From Fimbriimonadales bacterium (GTDB lineage: Bacteria > Armatimonadota > Fimbriimonadia > Fimbriimonadales > GBS-DC): a DNA stretch of 12,416 bases. The stretch lies in contig JAOAES010000001.1 of assembly GCA_026416655.1 (NCBI GenBank), positions 1 to 12,416 on the forward strand, written 5' to 3'. The position numbers were made by a program, and so were the translations under genes. The notes below the pieces were generated by a model. That model did not search any database and was not told the origin of the DNA. It was given only the letters and a program-made list of their open reading frames with translations. This document shows, in pieces, positions 5,657 to 11,390 of this stretch. Position 1 is the first letter of the stretch. Each line of letters opens with the position of its first letter.

Positions 5657-6832
5657 TTACCACCCTGCCGCCGCTACTTCGGGATGTTTGCTGAAGAACC
5701 GCTTCAGCGCGGGCCATACGTCCTCTTTGGAGGTGATTTTGACAATCACTACGCGCGGGTCGTCTGCGAACGCTTCCGTAAGCGACTGCCCCAACGGCGC
5801 AAGCCCACCTGAGCTGCCCCACAAATCGTTGGCAATTTCACCGTAGCCCACGAGGTTCGAATACTCCACCAGCTTGCGCATATACTCCACCACCTCGTGG
5901 TCGCCCCAGTTGTAGCCGTCGGAGAACATGAACGGGTAGATGTTCCACTCGCGCGGGTTGTAGCGCTTCTCGATAATCTCCAGCGCGAGTTTATACGCCG
6001 CCGACAGGCGCGTGCCGCCCGAATCCCCCGCCGAGAAGAAGGTGTGTTCGTCCACCTCCTTCGCTTCCGTGTGACAAGTGATGAACACGATTTCGGTAGC
6101 GGTGTACTTGGTGCGCAAAAAGCGCGTCATCCAGTAGTAGAAACTGCGCGCGATGTACGCCTCGAACTCGCCCATACTGCCCGAAACGTCGCGCATTGCG
6201 ACCACCACCGCGTTGCGCTGCTTTTCAGGCACAATCTCCCAACTCTTGAATCGTTTGTCTTCCTCGCGAATCTCCCAGCCGGGGTTGCCCTCCGCCGCGT
6301 TGCGCTTCCAAGCGTTGATGAGCGTGCGCTTCTTGTCGATGTTCGACTGCGGTCCCCGTCGTGCGAGCGTATCGAAGCGTATCTGGTCTGCCAAAATATC
6401 CTTGGTGCCCTTCTCACGCAGATTGGGGAGGTGCAGGTCTTCGAACACCATCTGCACGAGTTCCTCGATGGTGAACTCCGCCTCGTAGAAGTCGACGCCG
6501 GGTTCTGTGCCTGCCTGTTTGCCCGCGCCCTGACCAGGCTGCCCAGAGCGTCCAATCACGTCGCCCGGCTGACTACCGCCCGGTCCCTGCCCTACGCCCT
6601 TTTTACCGTGCGGGTCGTAGCGAATATGGGGCAGTTCCAGCCCGCGAATCGGGATCTTCACAATTTTGCCATCTTCGGCGGTGATGATGTCTTGCTGCCC
6701 AATAATCTCGCCGAGATTCTGCTTGATGACCTCTTTGACCTTCTCGTTGTGGCGTAGCCGATCTTTCTCGGCTCGACGGTGCAAATCCCACGAGTCGGTC
6801 GATAACCAGTAGCCCTGTTTGCCGTTTTCCAC
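5657..6832 (-). CDS. yhbH: YhbH/YeaH family protein (DUF444, VWA domain stress protein)
   Basis: A 391-residue cytosolic protein of the DUF444 family. In other bacteria it is usually encoded with the PrkA serine kinase and SpoVR and takes part in sporulation or starvation and stress responses; its chemistry is unknown. The N terminus (WLSTDSWDLHRRAEKDRLRH) is the family signature, followed by a Gly/Gln-rich linker (about 72-112) and a C-terminal von Willebrand A fold. The metal-binding MIDAS is intact: DVSGS (Asp215, Ser217, Ser219), Thr274 in GGT and Asp305 in FSDG. Translation starts at GTG, with GGGGG nine bases upstream; an in-frame TAA lies a little further up. The downstream gap of 82 bases to the feo genes shows no clear terminator, so readthrough is possible. 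No prkA or spoVR lies in the window. Confidence 0.93.
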   Translation of the reverse strand: MENGKQGYWLSTDSWDLHRRAEKDRLRHNEKVKEVIKQNLGEIIGQQDIITAEDGKIVKIPIRGLELPHIRYDPHGKKGVGQGPGGSQPGDVIGRSGQPGQGAGKQAGTEPGVDFYEAEFTIEELVQMVFEDLHLPNLREKGTKDILADQIRFDTLARRGPQSNIDKKRTLINAWKRNAAEGNPGWEIREEDKRFKSWEIVPEKQRNAVVVAMRDVSGSMGEFEAYIARSFYYWMTRFLRTKYTATEIVFITCHTEAKEVDEHTFFSAGDSGGTRLSAAYKLALEIIEKRYNPREWNIYPFMFSDGYNWGDHEVVEYMRKLVEYSNLVGYGEIANDLWGSSGGLAPLGQSLTEAFADDPRVVIVKITSKEDVWPALKRFFSKHPEVAAAGW

Positions 6833-6854
6833 GGTGTTCAGCCCCCGTAGTTAA

Positions 6855-6881
6855 GATACCATGTATATCGGCGAAAGTTCC
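6855..6881 (-). promoter_or_regulatory. ECF-like promoter candidate before yhbH
   Basis: On the minus strand, GGAACT (6876-6881), 15 bases, then GGTATC (6855-6860) followed by TTAA. This is close to the GGAAC..GTCT pattern of ECF sigma factors and would start transcription about 15 bases before the GTG. A matching arrangement precedes clpB. No good vegetative pair was found: the TTGTCA at 6889-6894 is 21 bases from the nearest TATACA. Confidence 0.35.
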
Positions 6882-6970
6882 GCTTTTTTGACAACGGCGG
6901 GAAGGCTTCCATGCGACCTGTTGGGAAGTCGCCTCCGCTGTGCCCCTGTCGCCCCGCGATGAAAGCATGT

Positions 6971-6976
6971 CATAAT
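6971..6976 (+). promoter_or_regulatory. Possible -10 box before the SGNH hydrolase gene
   Basis: CATAAT ends eight bases before the ATG at 6984, so a transcript from here would be leaderless or nearly so. There is no Shine-Dalgarno for this gene and no convincing -35. Confidence 0.35.
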
Positions 6977-6983
6977 AATCCCT

Positions 6984-7622
6984 ATGCCACTCCAGCTCAA
7001 AGAGAGTAACCTGATTCTATTTCAAGGCGATAGCATTACCGATGGTGGGCGCGAACGGGCGAATCCAGACCACCTTGGCTGGGGCTATCCCCGCATCGTG
7101 GCTAACTGGCTCAACGCGCTTTATCCCGAGAAGCGATTACGCTTTGCCAATCGCGGGATTAGCGGGAATCGCATTCGCGACCTGCTCGCACGCTGGCAAA
7201 CGGACTGCATCGACCTGAAACCCGACGTCGTCTCGATTTTAATCGGCATTAATGACACATGGCGGCGCTACGACTCCAACGACCCGACTTCAACAGAGGC
7301 GTTCGAGCGGGACTATCGCGCCCTGCTCCAGCTCACGCGCGAACGCACGAAAGCCCAGATATTGCTGATGACCCCCTTTGTACTGCACACCCCACCCGAC
7401 CGGGAGACTTGGCGCGAGGATTTAGACCCCAAGATACGAGTGGTGCGTGCCCTGTCGCGTGAGTTCGGCGCAACGCTGGTGGATTTGGACAAGCGTTTCA
7501 CTGCCGTGAGCAAAAAGCGTGAGCCGGCGTTCTGGGCGCCCGATGGCGTACACCCATCCGAAGCAGGCAATACACTGATTGCCCAAGCGTGGCTACAGGC
7601 AGTGGGTGTGCGTGTGCGATAG
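6984..7622 (+). CDS. SGNH/GDSL-type esterase
   Basis: A 212-residue hydrolase of the SGNH superfamily, probably a carbohydrate esterase or lipase acting on an acyl ester; the substrate cannot be read from the sequence. All four blocks are present: GDSITD with nucleophile Ser17, Gly in RGISGNRI (58-61), Asn90 in IGIND, and Asp187 and His190 in DGVHPS. The GDSITDGGR and GINDTWRRYDSN stretches resemble the rhamnogalacturonan acetylesterase/TesA-like group. There is no signal peptide, so it appears cytosolic. It heads a run of six same-strand genes, only five bases before the biotin ligase, though the functions seem unrelated. Confidence 0.93.
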   Translation: MPLQLKESNLILFQGDSITDGGRERANPDHLGWGYPRIVANWLNALYPEKRLRFANRGISGNRIRDLLARWQTDCIDLKPDVVSILIGINDTWRRYDSNDPTSTEAFERDYRALLQLTRERTKAQILLMTPFVLHTPPDRETWREDLDPKIRVVRALSREFGATLVDLDKRFTAVSKKREPAFWAPDGVHPSEAGNTLIAQAWLQAVGVRVR

Positions 7623-7627
7623 AAACA

Positions 7628-8434
7628 ATGCGTATCGAGTTTTACGAAACCATCGACAGCACGCAACGACGGGCACGGGAGCTGGTGGAGCGCGGCGACC
7701 GCCAATGGGACGCCGTCTGCGCCGACCATCAGACGGCAGGACGCGGCAGACAGGGCGCGCATTGGCACGACACGCCCCGACAAAGCCTGCTGGTCTCACT
7801 CATTCTGTGGGACGCGCGCTTGCCAGAACCTGCCGGACTTGTGGGGCTGTTCGCTGCGCTGGCAGCAGCCCAGTCGCTGGAAGCGCACTACCCCGACTTG
7901 CCCCCTGTGCAGCTCAAGTATCCCAACGACCTGATGATACACGGGCGCAAGCTCGGCGGCCTATTGACGGAGATTGTGGAGGGCGTCGCCATCGTGGGGA
8001 TTGGCATAAACTTAGGGCAGCGGGAATTCCCACCTGAGCTGGAGCGGATTGCCGTTTCGGTATGGCAGGCGGTTTGCCCTCACCCCCCTGCGCCCCTCTT
8101 TCCCGGCGTGGAAGAGGGGGCAACGGACGCCCCTCTCCCACGCTGGGAAAGAGGGGTTGGGGGTGAGGGCAACATCCCCCAACCTGAACGCGCCCAGCTT
8201 ATCGAATCAATTTACCAGAACCTGCTCCACACGCTTCACCTTTGGCACACCTCCCCCTTGCAAGTCTTTACACACTGGCAAGCGCGCGACTGCAGTGCGG
8301 GGCGCGCCTATCGGGTTCAAGACCTGTCCGACCACCCTGTCGGCGTTGCGCTCGGCATCGAAGCGGATTTTCGTCTACGCCTGCGCCTACCCAGTGGCAT
8401 GGAACATAGCACTTATTATGTGAGTGCGGTATAA
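7628..8434 (+). CDS. birA: Biotin-protein ligase (monofunctional BirA), with in-frame palindromic insertion
   Basis: A 268-residue enzyme that activates biotin with ATP and joins it to the lysine of biotin carboxyl carrier proteins. The catalytic domain shows DSTQ (10-13), the biotin/AMP loop QTAGRGRQG (35-43), KYPND (97-101), KLGGLLTE (108-115) and VGIGINL (123-129). An SH3-like C-terminal domain follows (about 222-268). There is no N-terminal helix-turn-helix, so it is not a bio repressor. Residues 150-181 (from CPHPPAPLFP to VGGEG) are encoded by a palindromic repeat and have no counterpart in the family. They lie between the catalytic core and the helix before the C-terminal domain. The ATG at 7628 is preferred over an in-frame ATG at 7589 because homology begins there and it avoids overlap. 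There is no visible Shine-Dalgarno. Confidence 0.93.
   Translation: MRIEFYETIDSTQRRARELVERGDRQWDAVCADHQTAGRGRQGAHWHDTPRQSLLVSLILWDARLPEPAGLVGLFAALAAAQSLEAHYPDLPPVQLKYPNDLMIHGRKLGGLLTEIVEGVAIVGIGINLGQREFPPELERIAVSVWQAVCPHPPAPLFPGVEEGATDAPLPRWERGVGGEGNIPQPERAQLIESIYQNLLHTLHLWHTSPLQVFTHWQARDCSAGRAYRVQDLSDHPVGVALGIEADFRLRLRLPSGMEHSTYYVSAV
8076..8170. repeat. 95-bp palindromic repeat element inside birA
   Basis: Ends are a perfect 12-base inverted repeat, GCCCTCACCCCC (8076-8087) and GGGGGTGAGGGC (8159-8170). Inside these, the arms continue as an imperfect inverted repeat of about 43 bases per arm (CCCCTCTTTCCC..GTGGAAGAGGGG against CCCCTCTCCCAC..GGGAAAGAGGGG) around a 10-base loop. C/G strand asymmetry is extreme compared with the flanks. 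This type of GC-rich palindrome is usually seen between genes. Here it keeps the frame open over 32 codons. Confidence 0.9.
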
Positions 8435-8435
8435 T
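8430..8435 (+). promoter_or_regulatory. -10 box giving a probably leaderless HMA gene mRNA
   Basis: A perfect TATAAT overlaps the birA stop codon and ends eight bases before the ATG at 8444. Transcription should start at or within a base or two of the start codon. No Shine-Dalgarno and no clear -35 are seen. It would allow the chaperone and two-component genes to be expressed apart from birA. Confidence 0.5.
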
Positions 8436-8443
8436 TGCCCTGT

Positions 8444-8656
8444 ATGAATCTGCAGGAAAAGGTGTGGAAGACCCCCGATATTGAGTGTGAAGGTTGCGTG
8501 CGTTCGATTCACCGCGCCCTGGAGGATGTCGATGGCGTGCGCTTAGTGGAGGTGGACCTGCTGCAGAAAGCGGTGCGGGTGGTGTTCGACGCAGAGCGCG
8601 TGCAGGCAGAGCAACTGAAACACCTGATAGAAGAAGCGGGGTTTACTCCGTCATAG
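8444..8656 (+). CDS. Heavy-metal-associated (HMA) domain protein, CopZ-like
   Basis: A 70-residue single-domain protein with the ferredoxin-like HMA fold. The metal site is IECEGC (Cys15 and Cys18, CxxC), followed by VRSIHRALEDVDGVRLVEVD and a last strand and helix ending EEAGFTPS. Such proteins bind Cu(I) or other soft metals in the cytosol and pass them on; here Glu stands at the residue before the CxxC Glu-Gly where Met-Thr/His-Cys is usual, so metal choice is uncertain. A longer reading from TTG at 8435 is possible but the ATG fits better. It is followed after 12 bases by the histidine kinase, and no copper ATPase is nearby. Confidence 0.88.
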   Translation: MNLQEKVWKTPDIECEGCVRSIHRALEDVDGVRLVEVDLLQKAVRVVFDAERVQAEQLKHLIEEAGFTPS

Positions 8657-8657
8657 T

Positions 8658-8663
8658 AGGAGG
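8658..8663 (+). promoter_or_regulatory. Consensus Shine-Dalgarno of the histidine kinase gene
   Basis: AGGAGG lies five bases before the ATG at 8669 and directly after the HMA stop codon. It contrasts with the upstream genes of this run, which show none, and fixes the kinase start. Confidence 0.8.
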
Positions 8664-8668
8664 CAGGC

Positions 8669-9829
8669 ATGGCGGCGTTGCCAGAATATCGGCGGTTCAC
8701 GCGCGTGAACCTGCCTGTGTGGGCGATTGTCGGCGCAACGGTTGTCTGGGCAGTCATCCAGAAACTCACCGACAAGTTCACCCTTGCGTGGCCGCTCTTG
8801 GCGGCTCTGATAGGGCTGGCTGTTGTGTCCGTGACTTTGCGCACCGTGGTGGGGCTAAAAAGTCCGCACAGGATATATCAGATGACCCTGCCGCTGGTGG
8901 TGCTTGATTTGCTGCTCATCACGCTGGGAGTAGGTCTTACGGGAGGGTTTCAGAGCCAGGTCTGGCTGCTTTATTTCGCGTTGTTGGTCTCCGAAGCGGC
9001 GGTGATGAGTACGCGCGGACTGCTCCTTGCGCTGGCTTTCACCGCGATCGGTTATGGCTTCGCGAGTGCGCCGCTCCCCCCAGAACACTGGAACGACTTC
9101 TGGTACCGTGTCGCGGTGCTGAGCCTCGTCGCGTGGCTGATACACCAGGTTTATCGCAGCCATGCCGAACACCGTTTGGAGCTGGCGGAGCTGCGCGAAC
9201 AGTATGAACTTGCGCAGGAACGGGAGCGTATTGCGCGCGAATTCCACGACGGCTTAGGGCATCATCTGGTCAGCGCGATTCGCGGGTTGGAGTCGCTCCA
9301 GCGCAGCGCGGGGCGAAACCCGAACAGCAACCTTCACGACGCCCTGCAGGAACAAGTTGACATCTTGCGCACTGCGCTGGACGAAACGCGCCAGACCATC
9401 CAGCAGCTGCGCGCCCCCGAAACGACCGACATGCGGGCGTTCATCAAGCAGTCCGCCGAGCGCGTGGCGCAACGGCTCGGCGCCCAACTACACTGCGAAT
9501 GCCCCGAAACGATGCCCGAACTGACGCCCCTCCAATCGCTCATGCTCACGCGCGTTGTTCAGGAGGCGCTGAGCAACGTAATGAAACACGCGGGCAACCC
9601 ACAGAACCTGTATGTGGAGTGCCGCGTCGATGGCGACTGGCTCGAAGCGCGCGTCGCCGACGACGGAAACGGCTTCGATCCCGAAACGGTGCTGGAAGGG
9701 GTAGGGTTGAGTAGCATGCGCGACAGGATTCACACTCTGGGAGGAGAAATTGCCCTCAAAAGCGCGCCCGGACAGGGTACAACAGTACATGTCCGCGTAC
9801 CGATACGGGGGGAGCTATGGAAGTCGTAA
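8669..9829 (+). CDS. Membrane sensor histidine kinase, NarL-type (HisKA_3)
   Basis: A 386-residue sensor kinase. About five to six hydrophobic helices fill residues 17-160, with only short loops, so the sensor is the membrane domain itself and not a large external domain. A coiled linker (165-185) leads to the HisKA_3 phosphoacceptor RIAREFHDGLGHHL with His193. The ATPase domain has the N box QEALSNVMKHA (Asn303), DDGNGFD (331-337), GVGLSSMRDR and GQGTTVHVRVP. It phosphorylates the response regulator encoded next, whose start overlaps its end by 13 bases. The signal is unknown; direct coupling to the preceding HMA protein gene allows a metal or redox cue, which is inference. Confidence 0.95.
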   Translation: MAALPEYRRFTRVNLPVWAIVGATVVWAVIQKLTDKFTLAWPLLAALIGLAVVSVTLRTVVGLKSPHRIYQMTLPLVVLDLLLITLGVGLTGGFQSQVWLLYFALLVSEAAVMSTRGLLLALAFTAIGYGFASAPLPPEHWNDFWYRVAVLSLVAWLIHQVYRSHAEHRLELAELREQYELAQERERIAREFHDGLGHHLVSAIRGLESLQRSAGRNPNSNLHDALQEQVDILRTALDETRQTIQQLRAPETTDMRAFIKQSAERVAQRLGAQLHCECPETMPELTPLQSLMLTRVVQEALSNVMKHAGNPQNLYVECRVDGDWLEARVADDGNGFDPETVLEGVGLSSMRDRIHTLGGEIALKSAPGQGTTVHVRVPIRGELWKS

Positions 9830-10467
9830 GAACCATTCTGGCGGAAGACGACCCGCGCTTGCGGGAATCGTTTCGAGATCTGGCGCTCCACGAGGAGAGT
9901 ATCGACCTGCTGGGCGTCGCCAGCGACGGGGAGCAAGCCGTGCAACTGGCGATGCAGTTCGAACCCCAGGTAATCCTGATGGACATTCAGATGCCGCGCA
10001 TGGATGGCATCGAGGCGACGCGCCGCATCAAACGCGCCTTGCCGAACGTGCAAATCGTCATCTGGACGATTTTCGGCGACGACCAGCACGTATTCGAGGC
10101 GATTAAAGCGGGCGCGATTGGCTACTTGCTCAAGGATAGCCCCGCGCATGAGATTATCGAGGGCATCCACGCAGCGGCGCGTGGCGAGTCGCTGCTTCAT
10201 CCCGCTGTCGCCAAGCGCGTAATCCAGGAGTTTCAACGCATGCGCGCTGCTGTCGAAAAAGCCCCCGACTTGCTGTGCGAACTCACCGCGCGTGAAACTG
10301 AAGTGCTGCGCCTGCTGGCGGAGGGCAAACGCAACAAGGAAATCGCCCAGCAGCTGTTCCTGACCGAGAAGACGGTCAAGAACTACATCTCCAACATCCT
10401 GTTCAAGCTACAGGTGAACTCGCGCACAGAAGCCGCCCTCAAAGCGGTTCAGGGGGGTTTAATTTAG
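9817..10467 (+). CDS. Response regulator, NarL/FixJ family with LuxR-type HTH
   Basis: A 216-residue DNA-binding regulator. The receiver domain has the acidic pair Asp11-Asp12, phosphoacceptor Asp56 in LMDIQMP, Thr84 in IWTIF and Lys107 in YLLKDS. A short linker precedes the LuxR-type helix-turn-helix (about 155-215): LTARETEVLRLLAEGKRNKEIA, then TEKTVKNYISNILFKL. The start is ATG with GGGGGGAG just before it, inside the kinase gene, so the pair is translationally coupled. Targets cannot be read, though autoregulation of the HMA-kinase-regulator unit is common in this family. Confidence 0.96.
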   Translation: MEVVRTILAEDDPRLRESFRDLALHEESIDLLGVASDGEQAVQLAMQFEPQVILMDIQMPRMDGIEATRRIKRALPNVQIVIWTIFGDDQHVFEAIKAGAIGYLLKDSPAHEIIEGIHAAARGESLLHPAVAKRVIQEFQRMRAAVEKAPDLLCELTARETEVLRLLAEGKRNKEIAQQLFLTEKTVKNYISNILFKLQVNSRTEAALKAVQGGLI

Positions 10468-10470
10468 TCG

Positions 10471-11385
10471 GTGCGTGCGTATTATCGTTCGTTGCGACCG
10501 TTAGTTCTGTGGCGCGAGGCAGTGCGTCCCTTGAACTGGGCGCAGCTGTTTGGGCGGGTTGCGCCTGTGGAACTGGAAATCGGGTTCGGCAGTGGCGACT
10601 ATCTCGTCGCGCGGGCGCAGCAGCATCCTGAGCGCGACTTCGTGGGCGTCGAGCTGGAGTGGGAAGGCGTGCAGCGCGCCCTGCGCAAAATCGCCAACAC
10701 CGGGCTAACGAATGTGCGGGTGTTGCTGGGCGATGTGCGCCCGATCCTGTGGCGCGTTGTCCCGCTGCAAAGCCTCACGCGAGTCTACTCCCTGTTCCCC
10801 TGCCCTTGGCCCAAAAAGCACCACCACAAACATCGCCTGTTCGACCAGCGCCAACTCCAACTCATCAATAGCCGGCTGCTTGACGGCGGTGAGTTCTATT
10901 TGCTGACCGACCACGCAGAATATTTCCAATGGGTGCTGAGCAACCTCACCGACACGGGGTTCACGGCGTTCGCTCGCACCGTGCCCCCGCAGGTGAATAC
11001 AAAGTACGAGCAGAAATGGCTGGCGGAGGGGCAGACACGCTTTTATGAGCTGACCTTGCACAAGGCGCAACACTGCACCATCCCACAACTGGAGGATGTA
11101 CCTATGGAGACCTATCGCGTGCAGCGGTTTGACCCGACGCGCTTTCAACCCGCCGAAATCAGCGAAGCGGTTCATGTGGTGTTCAAGGAGACGCGCTACG
11201 ACCCCGCACGCCAGATTGCGATGACGCGCGTGGTGGTGGTAGAAGACGACCTGACGCAGCATTTCTGGATCGAGATAGCGCGCGAGGGCGATGAGTGGCG
11301 CATTCGCCCTGCGCCGGGCTGCGGCGTCGTGCCCACGGTGGGCGTTCAGCGTGCGTTGGACGCCGTGCGCGCGGCATGTGAGTGA
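10471..11385 (+). CDS. trmB: tRNA (guanine-N7-)-methyltransferase TrmB with C-terminal extension
   Basis: A 304-residue SAM-dependent enzyme expected to make m7G at position 46 of tRNA. The SAM site is LEIGFGSGDYL (35-45) with acidic VGVELEWE (58-65). The family motif FPDPWPKxxHxKRR appears as FPCPWPKKHHHKHR (109-122): the Asp matching E. coli Asp144 is Cys111, and the Arg matching Arg154 is His121. The equivalents of His151 (His118), Asp180 (Asp147 in LTDHAEY), Thr217 (Thr177) and Glu220 (Glu180) are kept. About 100 residues after position 200 exceed the usual 210-240 length; such an extension is known from thermophile TrmB such as that of Aquifex. The start is GTG, in frame with and two codons after the regulator's TAG, without a well-spaced Shine-Dalgarno. 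Confidence 0.88.
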   Translation: MRAYYRSLRPLVLWREAVRPLNWAQLFGRVAPVELEIGFGSGDYLVARAQQHPERDFVGVELEWEGVQRALRKIANTGLTNVRVLLGDVRPILWRVVPLQSLTRVYSLFPCPWPKKHHHKHRLFDQRQLQLINSRLLDGGEFYLLTDHAEYFQWVLSNLTDTGFTAFARTVPPQVNTKYEQKWLAEGQTRFYELTLHKAQHCTIPQLEDVPMETYRVQRFDPTRFQPAEISEAVHVVFKETRYDPARQIAMTRVVVVEDDLTQHFWIEIAREGDEWRIRPAPGCGVVPTVGVQRALDAVRAACE

Positions 11386-11390
11386 CTCCG

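Noticed and set aside
5897..6757. 286-codon open frame on the plus strand opposite yhbH
   Set aside because: Shadow of the DUF444 gene, no recognisable protein features.
6888..6893. TTGACA as -35 of the SGNH hydrolase gene
   Set aside because: No -10 at 16-18 bases; the nearest usable -10 is about 77 bases downstream.
8049..8423. 124-codon frame overlapping birA in another frame
   Set aside because: Product of the palindromic repeat being open in several frames; only the birA frame shows domain motifs on both sides.
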